From Chara braunii (lineage: Eukaryota; Streptophyta; Charophyceae; Charales; Characeae), in NCBI GenBank assembly GCA_003427395.1, contig BFEA01000463.1, positions 748,757 to 775,082 on the forward strand: a stretch of 26,326 bases of DNA, given 5' to 3'. The translations under genes and the position numbers were made by a program. Shown piece after piece: positions 9,080 to 17,301 of this stretch; positions within the stretch are counted from its first letter, which is position 1, and each line of letters begins with the position of its first letter. Below the pieces are notes generated by a model. That model did no database searches. It saw nothing but the letters and a program-made list of their open reading frames with translations, and was not told where the DNA came from.

Positions 9080-9624
9080 AGGATTCTCGAAAGGATGACT
9101 CCTTTTCTCGCCGTTCGGTGGTAACTGATCCTACGTAACTATCTGCTGAAACTGATTACTTGAGCTTTCTCTAGTTCGGTGGAGGCTTCTATTGTGTCTC
9201 GAATGACGTCATGAGGATTCAGATGGCGGTTTGGCATGTTTGCCTTACCTAGGCTCGAAGGCCTGGCATCGGTCGCTTCAACCCGCGGGTTAGGTGGCCT
9301 GCGTTGCTTTCGGAGCCTGTTCCGGTTTGCCTCTGTGGTCTCTCTTTTTCTGTCTATTTTTTAAGGAATGGCATTATCTGGACCTTTGGCCTGGTGGACA
9401 GCCCTTCTTCAATGGGTTTCTGGTCCGCCAGACTTTGGCTGCCCGATGGGGTATGTCCGTTGTTTTTGGTGGCGTTCGTTTTGGCAGCTCATTTTCCCCG
9501 CCTTGTACCGCCCTCCTGCCTTTCCTCACCTCTGACTTTCTGACGGACCGGCGGTTTTGAGGACGTATTCCTCCTGGCTTCTGCTATAACTAGGCAATGG
9601 CCATTGCTGAGGTCCTCTTCACAT
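9080..9624 (+). other. PLE 3' internal region; no supported domain
   Basis: Two overlapping frames (9294-9560 and 9304-9543) are open but show no zinc finger, nuclease or other motif I can name. This is presumably the decayed C-terminus and 3' untranslated part of the element before the pLTR array. No second GIY-YIG copy is visible here, which supports the endonuclease being only N-terminal. Confidence 0.4.
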
Positions 9625-10145
9625 TGCGTTTGAACACTGATGCACCGTTCTGTGTCCCCAGGGGTGGCCTATGGGCTGCTTTCGTGCCTTCTGAGAGCGA
9701 GCAGTTTGAAGGGTATTTATGGTGGTGTCTTGCGAGCTGCTGCTTCGTGTTGCGCCGGGGAGAATGCTCGTCCTCCTCGCTTTTGCTCTGACATGCCATT
9801 CTGTGACTTTGTGGTGTGTCCCCTGGCTTGTTTCCTGGCCGCCTGCAAAGAATCGGTTTGAAGGGCTTCTATGATCGATCTTTGGATTTCTCTTTCCGGC
9901 GAAGCACTCCCGTCCGCACTCATGGCGAGATCCATCTGCGCCTTGGGCTGCAGCGGGGCGCCGTGAGTTGTTTCTTGTGTGTTTTGGATTGTCTGTGCAG
10001 GAATCTTGATGCAGTTCCGCTCTAGATGCTGCCTTCTTTCTTCCGGTTCTTTGGTGTCAGCAGGGTTGGATCGACTGATGATCCCGTTGTCGTCTCTACG
10101 ACGCTCTTGTGTTGTGGGTGCCTCCACTCGGGGGTTCGGGGATGG
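9625..10145 (+). repeat. Truncated tandem pLTR copy
   Basis: About 520 bp matching the first part of the right pLTR (10146-10710), including GGTTTGAAGGGCTTCTATGAT. It lacks about 34 bp found in the other copies (near 9978) and the distal half with TATA box and ribozyme. It stops where the next unit starts, at a GGGGATTGA...CGTCTGAT word that also occurs inside the unit. Tandem partial pLTRs are typical of PLE insertions. Confidence 0.8.
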
Positions 10146-10401
10146 GGATTGAATGCGTCTGATCACGGGCGTGCCGTTCTGCGTCCCCGGGTGTGGCCTC
10201 TGGGCTGCTTTCGTGCCTTCTGAGAGCGAGCGGTTTGAATGGTATTTATGGTGGTGTCTCGCGAGCTGCTGCTTCGTGTTCCACCAGGAAGAATGCTCGT
10301 GTCCTCCTTGCTTTCGCTCTGATGCGCCATTCTGTGACTTTGTGGTGTGTCCCCTGGCTTGTTTCCCATCCGCCTGCGAGGAATCGGTTTGAAGGGCTTC
10401 T

Positions 10402-10773
10402 ATGATTGATTTTGGGATTCCACTTTCTGACGAAGCACTCCCTTCCACAATCACGGCGGGATCTATCTGTGCCTTGGGCTGCAGAGGAGCGCCAAGAGTT
10501 GTTTCTTGTGTGTTCTTGGCTGGCTCTCCTGTGTGTTTGCCTTGTATTGTTGATTGTGTGTGCAGGAATCTTGACGCACTTCCTCTCCAGATGCTGTCTT
10601 CTTTCTTCCGGGTCTTCGATGTCAGCGGGGTTGGATCGGCTAATCATCCCGTTGTCGTCCCTACGACGCTCTTTCGTTGCAGGTGCTTCCGCCCTGGGGT
10701 GCAGGGATTGACGTCTGATGGGACTTTGGTATTGTATCTCCTCGCAGGGTTCAAGTGTACTGGTGTAGGGTAG
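10402..10773 (+). CDS. Right-pLTR counterpart of the 122-codon ORF, function unknown
   Basis: 123 codons, starting MIDFGIPLSDEALPST, with the same start and stop positions as 4428-4796 and one extra codon (CTC-TCC around 10590). It is Cys-rich with hydrophobic stretches and no domain I recognise. It may be a chance open frame in a composition-biased repeat. The retained frame between copies is the only argument for coding. Confidence 0.25.
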   Translation: MIDFGIPLSDEALPSTITAGSICALGCRGAPRVVSCVFLAGSPVCLPCIVDCVCRNLDALPLQMLSSFFRVFDVSGVGSANHPVVVPTTLFRCRCFRPGVQGLTSDGTLVLYLLAGFKCTGVG

Positions 10774-10775
10774 AC

Positions 10776-10783
10776 TATTTAAG
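10776..10783 (+). promoter_or_regulatory. TATA-like box of the right pLTR
   Basis: TATTTAAG, identical to the left pLTR box. It is followed by AGGAGGC and GCCTCCT arms that form a better hairpin than in the left copy. Confidence 0.45.
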
Positions 10784-10836
10784 GAGGCAAGGCTATGGTA
10801 TTGGCCTCCTAAGTTGAACTGTCATTCTATTATTAT

Positions 10837-10890
10837 CAGGGTACCCTCTGATGATGCTACTGGCGGGGGTAGTAGAACCGCGTTGAGGGA
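10837..10890 (+). ncRNA. Degenerate hammerhead ribozyme in the right pLTR
   Basis: CTGATGA (10848-10854) is kept. Helix II TGCTAC/GTAGTA (10855-10860 with 10869-10874) forms six pairs, one of them G-U. GAA (10875-10877) is kept, but the next A is C. Helix I is shifted: CCCT upstream and GAGGG downstream pair only with a one-base offset. Together with the left copy it gives a paired alignment showing which helix positions changed. It is probably inactive or weak. Confidence 0.55.
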
Positions 10891-11372
10891 TGGGCGCATC
10901 AGTTTGAGGATGGATATGGTGGGTTGAGTCTTTTGACTCTTTGGGTTTGGAATCCGAAGCCCTGTGTCTCATGTTTTATTTCGGGCTTTTGTTCCCTTCT
11001 GTGTATTCGTACTCAGTTCGAATTGTGCGTGGGATCAGGATTATTCTATATTGGTGTATTTTCCTATCCTTTCTCATGTGAGAGACTGTTTGCCGACAGT
11101 TCCTCCTCTCTTTTCTCGTGTGAGTATGACTCTTTGTGTGAAGGGGAAAAAAAGAAAAAAAAAACTCTTCGTGTGGCAAATGTCTGACTCAACTGCCTGC
11201 ACACTGCGGGGTTGAGACATCGGCCAGCACGTTTAGGGCATACTGACAATTCCTTTTTTTTTTTTTTTTTTTGGACGCTTGCTCCTATCCATTCGCAGGA
11301 AGCAGCACATGCTGGGAACCGGGCCCAGGGCATACTGACACTAGGTCCTCAAAATGGCAAAAATGTAAAATG

Positions 11373-11837
11373 AGGGCATACTCACACGGGGACCAAATGA
11401 ACCAAAATCCCAAAATTTGAGGCATTTTTGTGGTCACACGGGGATGGCCCTGTACCCAAATGCCTCAAATCGTGACCAAATGTCAGCGGCCTGCGAGGCC
11501 GCGGGGGTACCCTTTTTGAGACCACCTCCAGAGGTGGTCTCAAATGACCAAAGGCTTTTTTCGTTTCCTTTCCTCAATTTGTAGAAAATCGTAGGAGAAT
11601 AAGACAACCAGCAGAAGTTGTTTTTCTTTTCTTTTTTCTTTTTTTTCTTTTTCTTTTCTTTGGTGTCCCCTCGTGTGACCACACGACCTTGCCCTGAGTG
11701 CAAAGTGTCAGGGTTGCTACTTCGTCCTTTCTGGACGAAGTCCGCACGTGTGACCACACAGGGACCAAATGACCCAAATAACCGTACCCAGATGCCTCAC
11801 ATTTTTGGTTCTTTTGGTCCCCGTGTGAGTATGCCCT
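11373..11837. repeat. Inner 35-bp terminal inverted repeats
   Basis: Arms 11373-11407 and 11803-11837 differ at one base. The interior holds several perfect hairpins: 11486-11502 (GCGGCCT stem), 11515-11544 (14-bp TTTGAGACCACCTC stem with a 2-nt loop) and 11719-11741 (9-bp ACTTCGTCC stem). Confidence 0.75.
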
Positions 11838-11851
11838 TGGTGACCAGTCTG

Positions 11852-11954
11852 AGATTGAGTTCTTGTAAACAAAGTTCTCTATCTGGCCACTCATTTTGCG
11901 ATTTTGTGATTTTGAGGGCCTAGTGTGAGTATATTGTTTACAAGAACTCAATCT
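11852..11954. repeat. 21-bp perfect inverted repeat
   Basis: AGATTGAGTTCTTGTAAAC plus two more bases (11852-11872) is exactly complementary to 11934-11954, with a 61-nt loop. Confidence 0.85.
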
Positions 11955-11966
11955 GGGCGCTAATTT

Positions 11967-11998
<32 letters not shown>

Positions 11999-12180
11999 GG
12001 CCATTTTGAGGACCTTGTGTGAGTATGATGTTAGAGGTGGTGGCAATTTTTTCATATTTTATTTTTTCCCGAATCGGTGAGCTCACAGAAGAGAATTGCA
12101 GGCATCTCTACTTCTTTTGGTGTGTGACTGCACAAGTGGGCAATTTTGTAATGACTGGGCGTCTCGAGACAGTGTCTTTC

Positions 12181-12223
12181 CCAATTTGCTACCCCTGTGT
12201 GACTGTGAGACACAGCAAATTGG
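12181..12223. repeat. Nested hairpin CCAATTTG / CTGTGT
   Basis: CCAATTTG (12181-12188) pairs with CAAATTGG (12216-12223). Inside it CTGTGT (12195-12200) pairs with ACACAG (12210-12215). No associated gene was seen. Confidence 0.5.
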
Positions 12224-12315
12224 CAAACTAGGAGTAGCAAACCTAGCCAATTTTGCTGTTTTGCGACCCATCACCAATAGATGAAGCAGCCACTGGCAGA
12301 AATTGGCCGTGGTCC

Positions 12316-12348
<33 letters not shown>

Positions 12349-12350
<2 letters not shown>

Positions 12351-12471
12351 TCTTGGTCTTACAGGGGAATGCTGCAGGGGAGAAGGCGGTGCCAATGGCC
12401 TGGCCACTANNNNNNNNNNNNNNNNNNNNNAAAAAAAAAAAAAAGGTCTTGGTCTTACAGGGGAATGCTGC
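12349..12471. repeat. 27-bp direct duplication flanking an assembly gap
   Basis: GGTCTTGGTCTTACAGGGGA and the next 7 bases occur at 12349-12375 and again at 12445-12471, each preceded by a poly-A run (12318-12348 and 12431-12444). A gap of 21 N (12410-12430) lies between. The poly-A plus downstream match suggests one locus represented twice around a gap, although a true tandem duplication is possible. Confidence 0.8.
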
Positions 12472-12857
12472 TCCTACCACCTCCGTTAGTAGGCCCCAAC
12501 TGGGACTTATCCAAAAAGAAAAGGGAAATTTTTTGAAATGCCCCTCCGACGGCCTACTTACCCCGTATGCCCCTGGGGCCTCTGAAGTTTCCTGCAGGCC
12601 CCTGTCAGTGAGGGGTGCAACTTTCCAGCATGGCCCTGTGACCGTTGGTGGCACTCGCGGGCGTTCCCCTGGTCCTGGGAGGGGAGTGATAGGAAATACC
12701 ATCAAAGCAACCAAGGCAAACAGACGTAAGTCTGCAAAATGCATGAACAGGACAAGACGAAGCAGAAGGTACAAGAAGAGATAATAGAACCCCCAAGCGT
12801 GATCATGCCTCGCATGATTTCCAATAAGCACACTAACAGAAAAACGACAGGCGCTGT

Positions 12858-12923
12858 AACAGGAAAAGCTCGAGTTGGCGAGAAACTCCCAACAGGAAAA
12901 GCTCAAGTTGGCGAAAAACTCCC
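12858..12923. repeat. 33-bp tandem repeat, two copies
   Basis: Two adjacent 33-bp units (12858-12890, 12891-12923) differ at two positions. The length is a multiple of three, so a plus-strand frame reads an 11-residue repeat (GKARVGEKLPT, then GKAQVGEKLPT). I see no other sign that it is coding. Confidence 0.85.
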
Positions 12924-13241
12924 AACACGTGTTTCGACCAACTCGCCAATGTTGGCCATCGTCAGGGGTGAAAGCGCGTCTGGGAGAGGAGCTACTGGGG
13001 CATACTGGAAATTTGGAACCGGTACGGGTAAGGCACATTGAACATATTTGAGGACCAAACAACGCCACTGCAGGGGGTTTTCGGAAACTTCAATCTTTGT
13101 CAGAGGGGCGTGAAAGGGTAAGTCAGCAAGTCAGAGTGGCATCTCAAAAATGTTACCAAAAGAAAAAGGAAAAAAAGTGTGAGTATGCCCTTTTTTTTTT
13201 GTTTTTTTTTGTTTTTTTTTTTAACGTCACGCCCTGGGAGT

Positions 13242-13281
13242 CCTGCTTAATGAGGTGATAATAGCACCCTCCTTAAGCAGG
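13242..13281. repeat. 14-bp inverted repeat with one mismatch
   Basis: CCTGCTTAATGAGG (13242-13255) pairs with CCTCCTTAAGCAGG (13268-13281) around 12 nt. It lies next to a poly-T tract (13191-13222), at the right side of the foldback cluster. Confidence 0.7.
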
Positions 13282-14296
13282 CCCCGGTATTGAAGGCTCC
13301 ATCTATTGGTGGGGAGCAACACCTGCTGGAAATCGGGTCCAGCGTCCCTATACAACTCAATTGTTTGGCTTGGTGTAGTTATGCTGCGCCCAGAGCGTGA
13401 GCGCCATTCAATATATCCTGGCTCAAAGTACCCTTGTGTGTTCTGGAGATCTATGACTGATATTTTTAATCAGCCTCCCATCATCATTGCCGTTGTGTAT
13501 TGTCTTGGGCCAGGACTGCAATCTGGTCTGCTGTCCTGGCCCGTTGTGTCCATTGTACGCTACTGTGGCCATGTCGGGCTGTGACGAACTACTTCCCAAA
13601 CCCGTGCTATCTTTCGTACCCCTTTTTGCTTGTATCATACCCACCCCATAAAGACCCTGTTTCGTTTTCTTGATTTCAGGTGCCCCGTTTTTGGCCCCCA
13701 TCTTTCGGAAACTTTTTGTGATTCTTCGGTTTTGCTTTCTTTTCTTTTTGCACGTCGGGAAAGGCATAGGAAATTACACGCGCCTTAGCGAGCGCACTGG
13801 GAATTGGGCCCGGCAGTTGGGAATTCCGGAATAGGCGGAACTTCGACGTATCCTTTTTGTGTGTGAATGTTCTCGGTCACGTTGGGGAAAACTCTCGGAA
13901 TTTTGTGAGGATAGGAATAGGCGTAGGACTTTCTTTTCCCGTGTTGCTCTTTCGCGCGCGGATATGGTGATTTCAATTTTGAATTGGCTTAGGACGTAGG
14001 CGACCTGTAACTGTTTCGGTGCCTTTTTCTTTTGTTTTTTGTTAACGGCGTCATGCATGCAAAAGCTTTCTCCTCTCTGTCCCCCGCATCGCTCTCTCCC
14101 GCGCTCCTTTTTGCTTCCCCCTCCTCCTCCTCTCTCCTCGTAACTGTTTTTCTCTCTCCCGCTCAGTTCTTTGCGCGCCCATTTCCCCTTTCTTGATCAT
14201 CTGAATCTTGGACCCGTCTTGCGCTACTTCTCGCGCCTTTTCTTCTCTCCGAGCAAAGCTCGTGAAGTTCGGTCGATCCTTCGATTACTCTCGCCC
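13282..14296. other. No supported gene; pyrimidine-rich at 14070-14170
   Basis: Short open frames only, without domains. The CT-rich stretch before 14170 and the GC-richer sequence up to 14300 could be upstream sequence of the promoter-like area that follows. Confidence 0.4.
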
Positions 14297-14353
14297 ACCA
14301 ATCAGACGGGGTGTACGGTAGGATCTGCCTATCGCGCGACGAGTCTGATTGGT
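14297..14353. promoter_or_regulatory. Paired divergent CCAAT boxes (11-bp inverted repeat)
   Basis: ACCAATCAGAC (14297-14307) and GTCTGATTGGT (14343-14353) are perfect inverted copies. Each contains CCAATCAG, the classic NF-Y (CCAAT-factor) site, in opposite orientations 46 bp apart. A TATA-like CTATAAAT lies at 14483-14490. This layout suggests a promoter for a plus-strand transcript, though no expression evidence is available. Confidence 0.4.
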
Positions 14354-14378
14354 TAATCTTGAGTTTCGAAGCATCAAC

Positions 14379-14561
14379 ATGGTTTCCGCGAAGCGCTCCT
14401 CTCAAAGTCTTCTCCTCCTGCTTCTCCTCTTACACTTCGACTTTCACCCTGCATTCTCCCTCCGTTGGCTCCCTCCTCGCTGCTATAAATTCCGCAAGCG
14501 CGCCCACAAATCTCTCTTACGTTCTCGTCTCATGAGCCAGCTTCCGGGAAGAAGTGGCTAG
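14379..14561 (+). CDS. Small ORF with signal-peptide-like N-terminus (60 residues), unknown
   Basis: ATG 14379 has a good context (CAACATGG). The peptide begins MVSAKRSSQSLLLLLLLLHF: a basic n-region, an eight-Leu core, then HPAFS as a plausible cleavage region. The rest is strongly basic (CYKFRKRAHKSLLRSR) and ends in LPGRSG. It lies 26 bp after the second CCAAT box. It could be a small secreted peptide. Alternatively the frame is accidental, since a TATA-like motif (14484-14490) falls inside it. I recognise no known peptide family. Confidence 0.25.
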   Translation: MVSAKRSSQSLLLLLLLLHFDFHPAFSLRWLPPRCYKFRKRAHKSLLRSRLMSQLPGRSG

Positions 14562-15482
14562 GCAGAGTGCTTGATGCGAGTCGGAAAGTCCTGTCGGGCT
14601 GCCGATAGACTGGCCGGTTGCGGGCTTGATCGCCACAACGGACTCTGGGGTCTGGGCAAACCACGTCGAGTTTACGTCAGCGGGGTGACGATCGCCGTGG
14701 TGGGAGTTAGCACGTGACGGCCAGGATCCTCGGTGCAGGTATGAGGATCGATGATTGGAGTTGAGTGAGTGATTGGCCTGGGGCCATATTGGAATCCACG
14801 ACGAATGCGCCTTTGTTGTTGCGGATCTTTATCTCTGGCGTGAGTGTACGGCGGCAACGCCAAACTTCCTCTTCTCAGATTCTGTCCTCCGCTATCTCGA
14901 CACTCCTCCCTCCCCTCTCTCTCTCTCTATCCTCTATCTTTGAATAATGTCGAGTCTCGATCTCTTTCTCTCTCTCTAATGGGAATGAGTCTGCATGCTA
15001 TTCCTGTGTGAAAGAACTTTTTCCGGAACTCTTCCATTAGTTTCCTCGGTAGTCCCCCTATGCAAGAGCCCCGTCTTCGTGTCTTGTGAGCGGTGGATGC
15101 GTTTGTATTTTTCATCGATCCATCTTTTATCCCTGTGCATACCTCATTTTCGCACCTTCCACAGTGAATGTATGTATGGAGGTACGTGTCTTTTTGCGTT
15201 GATTAGACGATTGTCGTTGGGATTTTGTCCGAGAATGCACGAGTGTTTAGATTTGAAGTTCCGAATGCACTGCGCATGCCATTTGCCTTATGCTGCATAA
15301 CATCTTCAACCGATCTACAGGGCAACTTCGAAAAATAAGGCGCCTGGGATCAACACCGCGGTGGTTTACAGGAACCTGAGTCACGGGTCGGTCCCTTAGT
15401 TACATGCATGATCGAGCTGATGAATGGTTTTATTTTTCTTTCTTCTCTCTCTCTCCCTCGTGTTGGGAAGGATTGATTGGAG
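14562..15482 (+). other. Probable intron or leader before the 15483 open segment
   Basis: T/C-rich, with CT repeats (14910-14980) and a long pyrimidine tract at 15429-15460, followed by AG at 15469-15470 and 15481-15482. This is a typical 3' splice-site arrangement. Short ORFs inside (such as 14995-15300) look incidental. No upstream exon is firmly identified. Confidence 0.35.
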
Positions 15483-16076
15483 ATTGCGCGAGTGTTCCTC
15501 CTTGATGACGTCTCGGAGTTTTTGCAATTGATTGACATGTGGATTGACAAGCACCCTTCGATCGGACGTCAGCCTCCCGTACCTCCCGTATCAACACGGC
15601 CTTTTCCTTACAACGAGGAAAGGACACGTGTATGCGAGTGGGACGTACGAGAAGCTGTCGCACAGATCGGCGGGCGATACTACTTCCCTCCGACAAACCA
15701 TTGTTCAGAGTTCGTAGAGGCTGGGTTTTTTATTATCGACACACACTTTCCACCCTACTCAATATTGCTCCCCTTTAACGAGCTGATCGTCATTCCATGG
15801 ACGGCAGTGGCGCCCCATTGGCCTCGAACCCTGTGCACAGAGTGCCAACGTTTCGATCACTACGAAGCAAAGGGCTTCCACCACCGAATACGTAGTGAGG
15901 ACGAACATAAGGAAAGAGCCACGCGGCTGCGATCCTCCACATCAGACTCAGAACTGACCAGCGAGCGACGACGGGATTTGATACGAAAACGAGACACGCA
16001 AAGCGTGCCGAAGCCCTTCCGCTCTAAACAACGAGCCGTAGCACGGTGGGAAGCTCGACAATACTTTTTGGATTGA
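15483..16076 (+). CDS. Hypothetical protein, last exon of about 198 codons
   Basis: An open frame beginning IARVFLLDDVSEFLQLIDMW runs 198 codons to a TGA at 16074-16076. Codon choice looks coding-like. There is no ATG at its start. A TGA at 15474 closes the frame upstream, so an exon start at the AG of 15481-15482 fits. The middle contains a hydrophobic/aromatic segment (GGRYYFPPTNHCSEF, SILLPFNELIVIPW) and CTECQRFDHYEAKGFHH, which might bind a metal (CX2CX4H...H). The C-terminal third is highly charged and basic (RERRRDLIRKR-like). I do not recognise the family. It is the best host-gene candidate here, although a repeat-derived ORF is not excluded. Confidence 0.4.
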   Translation: MARVFLLDDVSEFLQLIDMWIDKHPSIGRQPPVPPVSTRPFPYNEERTRVCEWDVREAVAQIGGRYYFPPTNHCSEFVEAGFFIIDTHFPPYSILLPFNELIVIPWTAVAPHWPRTLCTECQRFDHYEAKGFHHRIRSEDEHKERATRLRSSTSDSELTSERRRDLIRKRDTQSVPKPFRSKQRAVARWEARQYFLD

Positions 16077-16380
16077 ATTTGGATTTTTCTCTTTTCGCAC
16101 CGTGCCCGTGCGCACATTCCGCGATGCGCGAAAGCAACCGACTTACTTCATCGGACCAAGACGGGGGATTTCAGTTCCGTCTGTGTCCCCACACTCAATT
16201 TCCAAAAATCCTTGGCACACCCCATCTTGCTGTTTTTCTGGGCCTCTCTCCGCACATCTAGCACTCCGAACGAAAGACACCACTGGGCGTGAGGTTGCGC
16301 GTCACATGGCAGTCGTTGCCAGTCCCGTGTGCCCTCACTCCCGAGATCCTGTCTGCTGTTTGTGTGGTGTGAGTGCTTAT

Positions 16381-16429
16381 GTATTTGTGTATTTGTGTGT
16401 ATTTGTGTGTATTTGTGTGTATTTGTGTC
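16381..16429. repeat. TATTTGTGTG minisatellite
   Basis: Four to five head-to-tail copies of a 10-bp unit (TATTTGTGTG). Confidence 0.9.
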
Positions 16430-17210
16430 GACGCAATCTGTATGATCTGTGCTTCATGTGCCTGTGCTGGAAAGGGGTTCCGTCGGCCATGTGTGAAAGT
16501 GTTATGTCGTGGTGCCTTTCTATCTCAATTGTGTAACATGATGTATGATGTGTGTGTGGTGTATATGTAGTGTTCTATGCTAGATCTGTATGCCTCAGTG
16601 GGATCAAGAGATCCTTGTAACAGAGTGAGCGACTTATGTAGCCATATTGTGACCTTGTCAGCATACACAGGTGGACTCCATTGCCTTCTCTGGAGGCGTC
16701 TGTGCGAGCCCCTTGCTTGTCTCAGTAATTAGCGAGCAGAGGCAGCAACAGGCCCCACTTTCTGCCTAAGATCTCTGCGTCCATCCTTCCATCCTTCCCG
16801 GTCCTCAGTGGTGGACTCAGAGTTTCCCTGGGCGACGGTCTATCCATGGTACCCTCACTCCCGTTAGGCCCTCGAGCCTAGGAACCGTAAAGCATCTAGG
16901 CCCTAAACCCGTGACCTCGGCCAACACTCCTTTATGCCTCATCTGTTGTTCCTCCGAAGGCCATGGCGTTGTTGTAAATCATTTCCGGGAATGAGGGTCC
17001 TTACTTGGTCGGAACTGAGCAAAGGGCAGTTGGGTATAGGGGAGAAGAGGGCAGAGGGGGAGGGAGGAAGAAAGGGGAGGGGAGGGGAGGAAGGTGGAGG
17101 TTGGGTGTCTTCGACTCCGATATCAGGGGCCAGATATTCCTAGTCGTAAAGAAGGGTGAATGCAGTATAGTTGCATTCTTCGCCCTCTGGACCAAAATCA
17201 CGGCGGCAGG

Positions 17211-17301
17211 CAAAAGGCCCAAAACACACAAAAAAGTCACACCGGTGCTTTTGCCCGCCAAAAGGCCCAAAACACAAAAAAAAGTCACACTGGGCTTTTG
17301 C
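17211..17301. repeat. Two-copy tandem repeat, about 48 bp
   Basis: Both units start CAAAAGGCCCAAAACAC, continue through an AAAAAGTCACAC word, and end in a CTTTTGC word. The second copy has small differences and is slightly shorter. Confidence 0.85.

Larger units (their letters stand above)
4221..11105 (+). mobile_element. Penelope-like retroelement (PLE) with pLTRs, N-terminal GIY-YIG endonuclease and hammerhead ribozyme; decayed copy
   Basis: Direct repeats of about 900 bp (4221-5125 and 10146-11105, roughly 85-90% identical by eye) flank an internal region. That region encodes in order a CCHC zinc knuckle with coiled coil, a SAP-like segment, a GIY-YIG endonuclease and a reverse transcriptase. 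RT features are PLE-like: a DRN motif before the fingers, LLPEHKDLLRWRPI, SFDVKGMF for motif A, GVPTGK for motif B and IVDN for motif C. A truncated extra pLTR (9625-10145) sits in tandem with the right one, a common PLE arrangement. The endonuclease lies before the RT, as known in the permuted Chlamys/Naiad PLE group. Several stops and frameshifts make it non-autonomous. No clear target-site duplication was found. Confidence 0.8.
10146..11105 (+). repeat. Right pLTR of the PLE
   Basis: The full-length repeat copy, matching 4221-5125 over 10190-11103. It carries the 123-codon ORF (10402-10773), the TATTTAAG box (10776-10783) and the degenerate hammerhead (about 10837-10890). Homology fades after GAGAGACTGTTTGCCGACA near 11100. 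A CGTGTGAGTATGAC word at 11117-11130, shared with the neighbouring foldback elements, follows immediately. Confidence 0.85.
11236..13190. repeat. Nested inverted-repeat (foldback/MITE-like) cluster with shared GGGCATACTCACAC ends
   Basis: The end word GGGCATACTSACA occurs forward at 11236, 11328 and 11374, and reversed as GTGTGAGTATGCCC or variants at about 11823, 11922, 12016 and 13177. Inner arms 11373-11407 and 11803-11837 match over 35 bp with one mismatch. Outer arms 11331-11360 and about 11997-12027 share AGGTCCTCAAAATGGC. A further 21-bp perfect pair is 11852-11872 with 11934-11954. Poly-T and poly-A tracts lie between arms. No transposase is present, so this fits non-autonomous foldback or MITE-type elements inserted in one another. 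Confidence 0.65.

Noticed and set aside
10072-10095. CTGATGA near 10075 as another hammerhead
   Set aside because: No GAAA follows a helix II, and the equivalent bases differ in the other pLTR copies.
9717-10454. 245-codon minus-strand ORF with an internal repeat (KSIIEALQTDS, KQARGHTTKSQNG)
   Set aside because: It spans the junction of the truncated and full pLTR copies, so its repeat is the pLTR duplication. The equivalent antisense frame is broken in the full right copy by a frame change.
11574-12086. 170-codon Lys-rich minus-strand ORF and its plus-strand Phe-rich partner
   Set aside because: Composition comes from poly-A/poly-T tracts and foldback arms.
12271-13068. 265-codon minus-strand ORF across the N gap
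   Set aside because: It reads through poly-T and unknown bases, so continuity across the gap is not supported.
16898-16910. CCCTAAACCC as a telomere repeat next to an element
   Set aside because: Only about one and a half units; no array nearby.
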